NCBI GenBank assembly: GCA_913051715.1
Contig: CAJXCG010000011.1
Location: forward strand, 1 to 32,473
Direction: 5' to 3'
Source of the DNA: an uncultured Rhodobiaceae bacterium
GTDB taxonomy: Bacteria > Pseudomonadota > Alphaproteobacteria > RS24
DNA: 32,473 nt
Shown here: positions 1 through 6,772 of the stretch, piece by piece
Layout: every line of letters starts with the position of its first letter
How positions within the stretch are numbered: the stretch's first letter is position 1
Position numbers and translations under genes: made by a program
The notes under the pieces: generated by a model
The model's database searches: none
The model's input: only the letters and a program-made list of their open reading frames with translations
Told to the model about the DNA's origin: nothing

Positions 1-196
1 TTTTAGCCATGCTTGGGCGGAAGCCTATGTTAACGAGTTAGGTTGGGTTGGCTTTGACATATCCAATGCCATGTCGCCCAATGCCAATTATGTTCGACTG
101 GCTTCCGGATTTGACTATAGCGATATTCAACCGGTTGCAGGCTTGCGCTTTGGTGAAGGTGCAGAAAAAATGTCTGCCAAAGTAACCATCCAATAA
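1..196 (+). CDS. transglutaminase-like cysteine protease, C-terminal part (5' end outside window)
   Basis: The open frame enters from the left edge (codons start at base 2) and ends at TAA 194-196, giving 64 residues. It starts FSHAWAEAYV and continues GWVGFDISN and YVRLASGFDY. HAW with the following FD supplies the His and Asp of the transglutaminase/papain-like Cys-His-Asp triad; the Cys would lie upstream, outside the window. This C-terminal pattern is typical of the transglutaminase-like proteins encoded beside Anbu peptidases (COG1305 type). The stop lies 12 nt before the Anbu start, so the two are almost certainly co-transcribed. The role in that operon is not established; peptide or crosslink processing is an inference. 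Confidence 0.85.
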   Translation, partial: FSHAWAEAYVNELGWVGFDISNAMSPNANYVRLASGFDYSDIQPVAGLRFGEGAEKMSAKVTIQ

Positions 197-208
197 AAAG
201 GAACCTCG

Positions 209-958
209 ATGTCATATTGCGTCGCTCTGCGTTTGAATTCGGGACTAGTTTTTATGGCCGATACACGCACTAATGCTGGTGTTGACAATGTGTCACGCTA
301 TACAAAAATTCACACATGGTCAGTTCAGGGAGAATTGCAAATATACTTGTTGAGCGCAGGGAATTTGGCGACGAGCCAGGCAGTCATAAGCCATTTACAA
401 GAGGGCGACAAAGCACCTGATGGCCCCAAGTTGGGCCTCATGCAAGTCACATCTATGTTTCAGGCCGCCCGCCTATTGGGCGAGACCTTGCGCGAGGTTA
501 TCGGAGAAATGAGAGATGGAGGGCAGGAAGCATCCAAACAATTTGATGCCACGCTGATTTTGGGGGGACAGGTTAAAGGCGGTAAAATGAGCCTATATTT
601 GATTTATCCCGAAGGTAATTTTATTGAGGTTTCCGACGACCAACCATTTTTCCAAATTGGCGAAACCAAATATGGTAAACCAATTCTGGTACGCGCTTTC
701 GATGAATGCCTTAGCTTTAATGAAGCCGTTAAATTACTGGTAGTGTCTTTTGACTCAACAATTAAAGCTAATGTGTCTGTCGGCATGCCGCTGGATTTGT
801 GCATCTATGAAAGAGACAGTCTCACGCCCGGTCACAGCCAAAGATTGGCTGAAGACAATGAGTATTTTCAGGAATTATCGCGGCTTTGGGGCGCCAAGCT
901 GAAAGATGCCTTTGGCGACTTGCCTGACTTTCAATTATCTAGACCCCATCGAAATTGA
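209..958 (+). CDS. Anbu / proteasome-type peptidase (ancestral beta-subunit family)
   Basis: This 249-residue protein has the full length of the Anbu (bacterial proteasome homologue, COG3484) family, an Ntn-hydrolase related to proteasome beta subunits and HslV. The start MSYCVALRL and the strings ADTRTNAGVDN and KIHTW are diagnostic. After removal of Met1, Ser would be the N-terminal nucleophile; counting from that Ser, Asp17 and Lys32 fall where proteasome-type enzymes place their catalytic Asp and Lys. The ATG is preceded by AAGGAA at good spacing. In known genomes Anbu sits with alpha-E, ATP-grasp and transglutaminase-like genes; here the transglutaminase-like gene lies 12 nt upstream and the others would be off the left edge. 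It is probably cytoplasmic, since there is no signal peptide. Its substrate is unknown. It is carried on an apparent genomic island. Confidence 0.93.
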   Translation: MSYCVALRLNSGLVFMADTRTNAGVDNVSRYTKIHTWSVQGELQIYLLSAGNLATSQAVISHLQEGDKAPDGPKLGLMQVTSMFQAARLLGETLREVIGEMRDGGQEASKQFDATLILGGQVKGGKMSLYLIYPEGNFIEVSDDQPFFQIGETKYGKPILVRAFDECLSFNEAVKLLVVSFDSTIKANVSVGMPLDLCIYERDSLTPGHSQRLAEDNEYFQELSRLWGAKLKDAFGDLPDFQLSRPHRN

Positions 959-1001
959 ATAATAAACCACAGATTTTCAAATCAAACTGGAGTTTAGTTC
1001 T

Positions 1002-1532
1002 ATGAGCCAATTAAAATTGAATGCGGCCTTCACGATTGAAGTAGACATTGAAATCCCTCTTCAGGTGCATCAGGGTAAATCGATTTTCAATGTGCCATCT
1101 GGCGAGCTCATCGACTCCAAGAACAATAATGTACTTGGAGAGTTACTCGGTCCCTCTGGAGATTGGCTAGAAATCCAACCATCCGGGACGATGAATTTGA
1201 ACATCCGAGATGCATTTAAATTGGAAAATGGTCATAACCTTCTAGCAACCATAACAGGGCGTTCGGTACCAAATGAAGTCGTTGTGCCTAAAATGGAAAA
1301 CGGGTCTCTGGTTAGCGGAGACGAAATGTATTTCGTCCACTCTCTTCTTATGGAGACGGACTCTGAAAAATACAATTGGGTAAACGATAGAGTTTTCCTT
1401 GGTCAGATGACCGAGTTAACCATGCCCTCCGAAGTGCCAACCAGAATTTCTTACGATGTTTTTGTCATTGGATACGAAGCACACGGAGATGGGCAGGGGG
1501 CTGTTGGCAATCGCGTAACTCATCATGTCTAA
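1002..1532 (+). CDS. DUF3237-like protein of unknown function
   Basis: This 176-residue protein has no signal peptide or membrane segment. Its layout matches the DUF3237 family: a start with alternating hydrophobic residues (FTIEVDIEIP), a central GDWLEIQPSG and LNIRDAFKLENG, then NWVNDRVFLGQ and a final beta strand ISYDVFVIG. DUF3237 proteins are small beta-barrels without an assigned activity. It starts 43 nt after the Anbu stop, with GGAG upstream of the ATG, so it may be the last gene of the Anbu transcript; I know of no functional link between the two families. Base composition is low-GC like the rest of the island. The family call rests on pattern memory and could be tested by a profile search. 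Confidence 0.7.
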   Translation: MSQLKLNAAFTIEVDIEIPLQVHQGKSIFNVPSGELIDSKNNNVLGELLGPSGDWLEIQPSGTMNLNIRDAFKLENGHNLLATITGRSVPNEVVVPKMENGSLVSGDEMYFVHSLLMETDSEKYNWVNDRVFLGQMTELTMPSEVPTRISYDVFVIGYEAHGDGQGAVGNRVTHHV

Positions 1533-1555
1533 TTGCGACGGATTACCCTTCCACA

Positions 1556-1607
1556 ACCCAAACATTCGATTTGGGAATGAGGGTAAACCCAAACATTACC
1601 CAAACAT
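1556..1607 (+). repeat. three direct copies of ACCCAAACAT next to the island end
   Basis: ACCCAAACAT occurs at 1556-1565, 1587-1596 and 1598-1607, with start-to-start spacings of 31 and 11 nt. These are close to three and one helical turns, so the copies would face the same side of the DNA. An inverted TTTGGG half lies at 1570-1575. The cluster is 37 nt before the tRNA fragment that forms the presumed attachment site. Such phased direct repeats beside a core site resemble arm-type integrase or excisionase binding sites. That role is inferred from position only. Confidence 0.5.
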
Positions 1608-1643
1608 GGGTCATTATGGTGATGAAAACATTGGTAAATTTTA

Positions 1644-1691
1644 AGGCTCATAACCTGAAGGTCGTAGGTTCAAATCCTACCCCCGCAACCA
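1644..1691 (+). other. attachment site: 3' fragment of initiator tRNA-Met (CAT)
   Basis: The segment reads as the 3' half of an alphaproteobacterial initiator tRNA. It has AGG of the anticodon stem, the loop CTCATAA (1647-1653, anticodon CAT), CCTGA, a variable region, a perfect T-arm with stem GTAGG/CCTAC around TTCAAAT, the acceptor strand CCCCGC and ACCA. The bases before 1644 cannot supply the 5' half: the D-arm and the CGCGGGG acceptor strand are absent. The homology begins in the anticodon stem, a common crossover zone for tyrosine recombinases. The fragment is followed by a terminator, as expected for the displaced original 3' end (attR-like). An intact tRNA-fMet with the same 48 nt should lie at the other end of the island. 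Confidence 0.85.
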
Positions 1692-1720
1692 AAAAACCCC
1701 GTTTTCCGGCGGGGTTTTTT
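1691..1720. terminator. bidirectional intrinsic terminator
   Basis: AAAAAACCCCG (1691-1701) pairs with CGGGGTTTTTT (1710-1720) around an 8-nt loop. The T-run follows the stem on both strands. It directly abuts the tRNA 3' end on the plus strand and lies 16 nt beyond the stop of the minus-strand nitroreductase gene, so it can end both transcripts. Confidence 0.85.
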
Positions 1721-1736
1721 GCTGTCGGCAATGCGA

Positions 1737-2405
1737 TCAGTCAACAAACACGGCCAGATCATCAAGGTCGCGGCGGCTTTGTTGCAAGCGATTAATGGCG
1801 GCCGTGTCGTCGGGATAGCCGAAGGACATGCCGACAACAATGCCGTTATCGTCGGGAATACTGCATATTTCGCGCACCGGATCAGGAAATGCCGCCAACG
1901 CGCCCTGCGGGATACAGCCAATGCCGCGCTCGGCAAATAACAACATGATCGATTGCAGGAAAATGCCCAGATCCAGCGCATTGGCGCGGTTCATGGTTTT
2001 CGGCATGGACACGAAAGCGACATGCGGTGCGCCGAAAAACTCGTAATTTTTCAACACGGTCAAGCCCCGATCCATTTTGTCTTCGCGGCGTATGCCCAAC
2101 GCATCATAATAAGCAAAGGCACATTCATATTGGCGCTCCTTATAGGCACCGACCAGCCCGACACCGCCGGCCGGCCATTGCGGGCTGGCGGCCTTGCCGC
2201 TTTCGATTTCCGCCAAAATTGCGGCTTGCAATTTTTGTCGCGCCGCGCCTGATGCCACCGCAATATGCCAAGGCTGGGTGTTGGAATTAGACGGAGCGAG
2301 CCGCGCAATTTGGAGCACTTCTTTGATGGTTTCGAGCGGCACGGGCGTGTCGGCATAAGCGCGTGTCGAGCGTCGTCCGGATATGGCGTCGGTGACTGAA
2401 AGCAT
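1737..2405 (-). CDS. nitroreductase family protein
   Basis: This 222-residue protein has the usual length of FMN-dependent nitroreductases. The N-terminus has the FMN-binding RRSTRAY motif (about residues 11-17) followed by ARLAPSNSNTQPW (about 34-46), a hallmark of the family. The C-terminal part has GIGCIPQGALA and GMSFGYPD, corresponding to the second FMN-contacting segment. Such enzymes reduce nitroaromatics, quinones or enones with NAD(P)H; the substrate cannot be read from the sequence. The start chosen has GGGG about 6 nt upstream. It is the first chromosomal gene beyond the presumed island boundary, and its transcript would end at the 1691-1720 hairpin. Confidence 0.92.
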   Translation of the reverse strand: MLSVTDAISGRRSTRAYADTPVPLETIKEVLQIARLAPSNSNTQPWHIAVASGAARQKLQAAILAEIESGKAASPQWPAGGVGLVGAYKERQYECAFAYYDALGIRREDKMDRGLTVLKNYEFFGAPHVAFVSMPKTMNRANALDLGIFLQSIMLLFAERGIGCIPQGALAAFPDPVREICSIPDDNGIVVGMSFGYPDDTAAINRLQQSRRDLDDLAVFVD

Positions 2406-2421
2406 AAAAACCCCTTTTCGC

Positions 2422-2455
2422 CCCCCGGCATTTCAGCCGGGGGTTTTCTTGTTTT
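2422..2455 (+). terminator. strong GC hairpin followed by T-rich tract
   Basis: CCCCCGGC (2422-2429) pairs with GCCGGGGG (2436-2443) around the loop ATTTCA and is followed by TTTTCTTGTTTT on the plus strand. It lies between two minus-strand genes, in the leader of the nitroreductase gene. Outer arms AAAACCCC (2407-2414) and GGGGTTTT (2440-2447) could also pair. On the minus strand the T-run is separated from the stem by about 10 nt, so terminating the upstream short-chain dehydrogenase transcript is possible but weaker. A plus-strand terminator with no plus gene nearby is odd. Confidence 0.5.
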
Positions 2456-2497
2456 AAGCCGTTTGGCCTGACATTTATGCAGCCCTCCCAAATCGCC

Positions 2498-3511
2498 TCA
2501 AATGTCGAACGCGTCCCCGATAGCCGCGCAGCTTTGGCTCCACAAAAGCTCGCGCGTTTGCGGATTGTCATAGCTGGTTTCCAGCGGGTATCCGACGGCT
2601 GGGCCTTTGAGGGCTGTAAACATGCCGCCCATGCCGGGGCCGAAAAATTGCCCCGATTGTGCGTCCGGATGCGCGATGCAGGTCAAAATGCCCAGCGCGC
2701 CGTCTTCCCTGGACTGGCCCAATTTCATCAGCTGTTTGGTAAACCACTTTCCCATACCGCCATCGGTAACGGTGGTTGACTGCAAATCAGTTTCCGCCAG
2801 ACCCGGATGGGCCACCAGAGCCTTCACCTTAGAGCCCTTGGCGGTCAGTTTTTCGTGCAGGCTGGCTGTAAAGGCTGCATTTGCCAGTTTTGTCTGGCCG
2901 TAGCGCACCCATCGCGCCCCGCCGAAAAGCATGCTGGCGCCGTTGCCGCCGAGATTGCCGCCGTTTTTTCCCAGATACGCCGCCTCCAGTTTTTTCACTT
3001 GCTGGCGGGCGATGCTTGAATGGTTAACAATGCGCGCTTCGCCGCGCGCATCGCCGGCTTTTTCCAGCAGGTCAAAACACAGCTTGGTCAACAGAAAATG
3101 CGACAGGTGATTGGTTTGCATTTGCACATCGAACCCGTCTTCGGTCGCGTAATCTTCGAGCGCCATAACACCGGCATTATTGCAAAGCACGTCCAACCCA
3201 TCGGGGCACTGTGTGTGCAATTTCTTAGCGGCTTTCTTGACAGACGCGAAACTCTGCAAATCGCAATCAATTTGGGTGAAAGATCCGTTTGAGTTGTTCG
3301 CCTTCAGTTTTTCCAAAGCCGCCTTTGCGCGATCGGAGGGTCGGTTCAGCAACAAGACTTTCGCGCCAAGCTTGCCGCAGGCATTTGCCGCGACGAAACC
3401 GGTTCCCGACGTAGTGCCGGAGATGGCAACGGTTTTGCCTTCCATGGAGGGCAGGCTGTTGAAAAGATCATCAAAGTGTTTGCTGGCAAGGCCGGGCTTT
3501 TCATAGGACAT
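2498..3511 (-). CDS. short-chain dehydrogenase/reductase (SDR), protochlorophyllide-reductase-like subgroup
   Basis: At 337 residues this is longer than a classical SDR (about 250) and fits the extended protochlorophyllide-reductase/retinol-dehydrogenase-like group. The nucleotide-binding motif is SGTTSGTG (Gly32, Gly36, Gly38), with Thr37 where Ile is usual (GxxxGIG). NNAG is at 111-114, Asn134 in QTNHLSHF, the catalytic Ser in NHSS (164-166), and YxxxK is Y204/K208 in YGQTK. The C-terminal extension (after about residue 270) includes GPGMGGMFTALKG. It is predicted to be a soluble NAD(P)H-dependent oxidoreductase with unknown substrate. It is divergent from the acyl-CoA dehydrogenase gene across about 200 nt that would hold both promoters. 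Confidence 0.92.
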   Translation of the reverse strand: MSYEKPGLASKHFDDLFNSLPSMEGKTVAISGTTSGTGFVAANACGKLGAKVLLLNRPSDRAKAALEKLKANNSNGSFTQIDCDLQSFASVKKAAKKLHTQCPDGLDVLCNNAGVMALEDYATEDGFDVQMQTNHLSHFLLTKLCFDLLEKAGDARGEARIVNHSSIARQQVKKLEAAYLGKNGGNLGGNGASMLFGGARWVRYGQTKLANAAFTASLHEKLTAKGSKVKALVAHPGLAETDLQSTTVTDGGMGKWFTKQLMKLGQSREDGALGILTCIAHPDAQSGQFFGPGMGGMFTALKGPAVGYPLETSYDNPQTRELLWSQSCAAIGDAFDI

Positions 3512-3718
3512 TTACGGTCTCCGTTTCAAAATTACACTGCAACTGCACGCTAAACCTATTACACCTGCACGCAAAAAGGGCGCGCGCGAACAAAAATCAT
3601 AAATGAGATTGTTTTTTCTGCTGCGACAATTTCAGCCGCCGCACACGCGCCTTGTTGCTTGGCATTGGGGGGATGAGCGGGTATTTTGTTGAAAGTCAAT
3701 TTGCTTTGGAGAAGTATT

Positions 3719-4918
3719 ATGGATCTCGCATTGTCGCCCGAAGAGTTGGATTTCAGGTCTGAATTGCGTGCTTGGCTGGCCGATGTGCTGCCCGAAGGAG
3801 CCCCGCAAAAGGGCAAAAATCTGTTCACCCAGTCGCGCGATGACACGGTTTGGTGGCAGCAAACCCTCAATGAGAAGGGGTGGAGCGCCTCTTCCTGGCC
3901 GGTGGAATATGGCGGCACGGGCTGGACCGATGCCCAGCGCCAAATTTTTGCACAAGAATGTGGTCGCGCCGGGGCTCCGACACAGTCGCCATTCGGCCAC
4001 ACCATGGTTGGGCCGGTGATCTACACCTTCGGCACGCAGGAACAAAAAGACCGGTTTTTGCCGGCGATTTTGGATGGCTCCGAATTGTGGTGTCAGGGCT
4101 ATTCCGAGCCGGGCTCAGGCTCCGATCTCGCATCGCTCAAAACCAAAGCAGAACGCGATGGCGAAGATTATATCGTCAATGGTCAAAAAATCTGGACAAC
4201 GCAAGCGCATTGGGCCGATTGGATTTTCTGCCTCGTGCGTACGTCGTTTGACGGTAAGGCTCAAGAAGGTATTTCCTTCCTCTTGATCGACATGAAAACC
4301 CCGGGCATCGAGGTGAAGCCGATTTATTCAATCGATGGCGAGCATCACCTCAACGAAGTTTATTTCACAGATGTGCGCGTGCCCGTGTCGAATTTGGTCG
4401 GCGAGGAAAACAAGGGTTGGACTTATGCCAAGTTTCTGCTGATGAACGAACGCATCGGCATTGCTGGCACGGATATCATCCGGTCAGGTTTGAACAGCGT
4501 TAAAATGATGCACGATCACTTGTCGGAGACGGCAGGGGAAAGCTATGACCAAAACACCGTTGCGCGGCGATATGCCGAACTGGGTGTGCGCCTTGAAGCA
4601 CTGGAAATGCTGGAGTCGCGCGCGCTAACCGCCGCGGAAGGTTCGGGCGAAAGCATGATATTGCCACTGCCGCTCAAATTATTGGGCACGGATTTGCAGC
4701 AAGACCTAGCCGATCTCAGCATCGATATACTGGGCGACTCGAGCTTGCCGCGGGTGGGTTATGGCTTTGGCGAAGGCGAAAGCGGCAACGAGCCAAACAT
4801 TCGCGCGCGCGGCCCCGAAGCCATGCGTTCCATGCTGTCGGGGCGTGCGTCCACCATTTATGGCGGCACGTCGGAAGTGCAGCGCGGCATTATGTCGAAA
4901 TTTGTGCTTGGGCTTTAG
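3719..4918 (+). CDS. acyl-CoA dehydrogenase family protein
   Basis: This 399-residue flavoprotein has the family's usual length. FAD/substrate signature YSEPGSGSD lies at 128-136, followed by NGQKIWTT (154-161), and the C-terminal signature GGTSEVQRGIMSKFVLGL occupies the last 18 residues. These enzymes introduce an alpha,beta double bond into acyl-CoAs and pass electrons to ETF. The chosen ATG has GGAGAAG 5 nt upstream; an upstream in-frame TTG at 3686 is unsupported. It resembles the branch acting on unusual acyl-CoAs (for example dicarboxyl or steroid side chains) rather than short-chain enzymes, but this is only an impression. Its gene is tail-to-tail with the rhodanese gene, 26 nt apart. 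Confidence 0.93.
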   Translation: MDLALSPEELDFRSELRAWLADVLPEGAPQKGKNLFTQSRDDTVWWQQTLNEKGWSASSWPVEYGGTGWTDAQRQIFAQECGRAGAPTQSPFGHTMVGPVIYTFGTQEQKDRFLPAILDGSELWCQGYSEPGSGSDLASLKTKAERDGEDYIVNGQKIWTTQAHWADWIFCLVRTSFDGKAQEGISFLLIDMKTPGIEVKPIYSIDGEHHLNEVYFTDVRVPVSNLVGEENKGWTYAKFLLMNERIGIAGTDIIRSGLNSVKMMHDHLSETAGESYDQNTVARRYAELGVRLEALEMLESRALTAAEGSGESMILPLPLKLLGTDLQQDLADLSIDILGDSSLPRVGYGFGEGESGNEPNIRARGPEAMRSMLSGRASTIYGGTSEVQRGIMSKFVLGL

Positions 4919-4944
4919 CTGGGCTGAAACCGTAAAAATTGAGA

Positions 4945-5811
4945 TTACGGCTCGGTGCCAATTTTCAACGGGCGCGCGGGGTCTGAAGCCCATTCGGACA
5001 TCGATCCGTCATAGACCCCGACATTGTGCTGGCCGAGCAACATGCACGCAAAGCCATCCAGCGTAGCGGCAATGCCGCCGCCGCAATAAATCATTGTGCG
5101 GGGCGTGTCCAACATGCCTTGCGCGGTCAAAAGCTCTTGCAGTTCTTCAGCGGGGAGAAAGAACTCGTCGCGCAAAAGATCCGCAAAAGGAAGCGAGCGC
5201 GAGCCGGGTATATGCCCCGGACGGCCATAATAAAAATCCCCCGATCCTTCATATATGGCCGCGGGCAGCGCATTAATCGTGCATGTCGCCGCGTTCATGC
5301 CGTCGACGACCTCTTGCGTGCTGACAAATAATTCGGGACGCGGCGCGGCCTTAAAACTTGTCGCCGGATAGGTTTCTTCACCGCTTTGCGTGGGCAGCCC
5401 TGCCGCGCGCCAGGCGCTCAAATTGCCATTCAGCACGCGCACATTGTCGTGCCCCGCATAGCGCAACAACCACCATGCGCGCGTTGCCCACATGAGATGA
5501 CTGGATGAATATAAAACCACCGGATTGTCATTGCCGATGCCATCGGCGCCGATCGCTCGACACAGTGCATCAATTTCCGGCAGCGTGTTGCTCAGCGCGG
5601 AGTTTGTGTCTGACCAATCCTCGCTCAGATTGATAAAGCCCGCCCCCGCAATATGCTCTTTCAGGTAATGCGCGCGCCCCGGCTCAGACCGATAAACGCC
5701 ATCGCTGTGATGCAGCAAGACGGAGGTGTCAAAAACCCGCAAGCCCGGGTCATCCAACTGCGCGGCAAGCTCTTCGGCGCTGATCAAATATTCGGGGTGC
5801 GGGTAAGACAT
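4945..5811 (-). CDS. two-domain rhodanese-like sulfurtransferase
   Basis: This 288-residue protein matches the thiosulfate/3-mercaptopyruvate sulfurtransferase layout of two rhodanese domains (about 1-140 inactive, 155-288 active). The inactive domain has SSS at 102-104 where the active loop would carry Cys. The C-terminal domain has RPGHIPGSRSLPF, catalytic Cys243 in the loop CGGGIAA, and YDGSMSEW. Typical loops are CGSGVTA (mercaptopyruvate type) or CRKGVTA (thiosulfate type), so this loop is closer to the mercaptopyruvate form but altered. The start at 5811 has GAGGAG upstream; the frame stays open a further 66 codons, but that extension runs through a tandem repeat and is not believed. 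It is probably cytoplasmic. Confidence 0.9.
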   Translation of the reverse strand: MSYPHPEYLISAEELAAQLDDPGLRVFDTSVLLHHSDGVYRSEPGRAHYLKEHIAGAGFINLSEDWSDTNSALSNTLPEIDALCRAIGADGIGNDNPVVLYSSSHLMWATRAWWLLRYAGHDNVRVLNGNLSAWRAAGLPTQSGEETYPATSFKAAPRPELFVSTQEVVDGMNAATCTINALPAAIYEGSGDFYYGRPGHIPGSRSLPFADLLRDEFFLPAEELQELLTAQGMLDTPRTMIYCGGGIAATLDGFACMLLGQHNVGVYDGSMSEWASDPARPLKIGTEP

Positions 5812-5887
5812 GACTAAGCTCCTCGTAAAATCCAACATGCCGACGACATGTGCAGCATTATCTAAGCGCGTCGCTTTTTGTTTTTCA

Positions 5888-5953
5888 ACGACATTGGCAA
5901 ACGACATTGGCAAACGATATTGGCAAACGAAAATGAAAACCGAAAATGAAAAC
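5888..5953. repeat. 13-bp-period tandem repeat in divergent intergenic region
   Basis: Five consecutive 13-nt units run 5888-5953. ACGACATTGGCAA occurs twice, then ACGATATTGGCAA, then (after one A) CGAAAATGAAAAC occurs twice. The first three and last two units are different sequences sharing the same 13-nt step. The array lies between the divergent rhodanese and GST genes, within the 246-nt gap 5812-6057 that otherwise holds no gene. It may come from replication slippage or be a set of protein-binding repeats. Confidence 0.85.
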
Positions 5954-6057
5954 CAGCGCGGCCCCCGCGCTATGTGCTTGTAGCGCGCGCGCAAAGCATT
6001 GCCTATCATGCTATATGCCAGGCAGGGGGTTGCTTAAAAGGTGGGGGGAAGAAAATC

Positions 6058-6690
6058 GTGAAACTTTATATGGTGCCGCTGGCGCCTAATCCGGTGAAAG
6101 TCATGTTGTATATGGCTGAGCGCGAGGCTATGGGCGTGTCCTTCGGCATTGAGCATATTGTCATCAACACGCATAAGGGTTTGCATAAAACGCCCGAACA
6201 TTTGGCGCGCAACCCGTTCGGGGCGCTGCCGGTTCTGGAGTTGGCGGACGGCGTTTATATTCGCGAGTCGCGCGCCATTATCGATTATCTCGAAGATGCG
6301 TTTGCCGACAAACCCCTGTTCAGCAAAGATTTGACGCAGCGCGCGCAACAGCGCGACATGGAACGCATTTGCGATGTGCGCTTGGCCGAATATCTTGGCG
6401 TTTGGGTGCATGTTTATAATTCACCCATCGGCCTGCCGCCCGACCCTGAACGCGCCGAAGCGCTGCATGAGCGGATGCTGCCCGCCTTCACTTTTCTGAA
6501 TGATGTTTTGGCCGACGGCCGCGACTTTGTGTGCGGCGACGCCCCCAGCCCGGCCGATTGCACGCTGCAAGCGTTTCTTAATTTTATGCGCTTTACCGGC
6601 GAAAACCTGATCGCGCCATATCCGCATTTAACGCGCTGGGATGACAGCTATCGCAGCCGCCCCGTCATTGCGGCGATTATTCAGCCCTGA
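6058..6690 (+). CDS. glutathione S-transferase family protein
   Basis: This 210-residue protein begins with a thioredoxin-fold domain (about 1-80) with VKLYMVPLAPNPVK at the N-terminus, NPFGALPVLE containing the cis-Pro of the glutathione site, and RESRAI (the Glu-Ser that binds the gamma-glutamyl group). An all-helical C-terminal domain follows, with the N-capping segment SPADCTLQAF. A GTG start at 6058 is preferred because GGGGGAAG lies 5-8 nt upstream; upstream in-frame starts have no ribosome site. The end is 82 nt before the monooxygenase start, on the same strand. It may conjugate or isomerise electrophiles produced by neighbouring oxidoreductases, which is an inference. Confidence 0.9.
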   Translation: MKLYMVPLAPNPVKVMLYMAEREAMGVSFGIEHIVINTHKGLHKTPEHLARNPFGALPVLELADGVYIRESRAIIDYLEDAFADKPLFSKDLTQRAQQRDMERICDVRLAEYLGVWVHVYNSPIGLPPDPERAEALHERMLPAFTFLNDVLADGRDFVCGDAPSPADCTLQAFLNFMRFTGENLIAPYPHLTRWDDSYRSRPVIAAIIQP

Positions 6691-6772
6691 GGCGGATTGT
6701 GCCGGCCTGCATTGCATTATGCCCAAACGCTGTGGCAAACTTGCGCCAATAGGTCTGAGGGAAGGAAACGGC

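Larger units (their letters stand above)
1..1691. mobile_element. right end of a genomic island (left part outside window)
   Basis: This segment carries three genes (transglutaminase-like, Anbu, DUF3237) and ends exactly at the CCA end of a tRNA-fMet 3' fragment. Rows that I counted have 38-52% G+C against about 57% in a chromosomal row further right, and the codon choice is more A/T-ending than that of the neighbours. The combination of a compositional step and a tRNA fragment lacking its 5' half is the usual sign of site-specific integration into a tRNA gene. No integrase is visible here; it would be expected to the left, beside the reconstituted tRNA. The extent to the left is unknown. Confidence 0.6.

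Noticed and set aside
1600-1691. An intact tRNA gene
   Set aside because: The 5' acceptor strand, D-arm and upstream half of the anticodon stem are missing; only the 3' part is present.
1571-1795. Plus-strand open frame across the tRNA fragment
   Set aside because: It runs through tRNA sequence and the terminator and has no family resemblance.
5888-5953. CRISPR array
   Set aside because: Units are contiguous 13-mers with no spacers.
5812-6009. N-terminal extension of the rhodanese by 66 residues
   Set aside because: It translates the 13-bp repeat array, has no family match, and a good ribosome site precedes the 5811 start.
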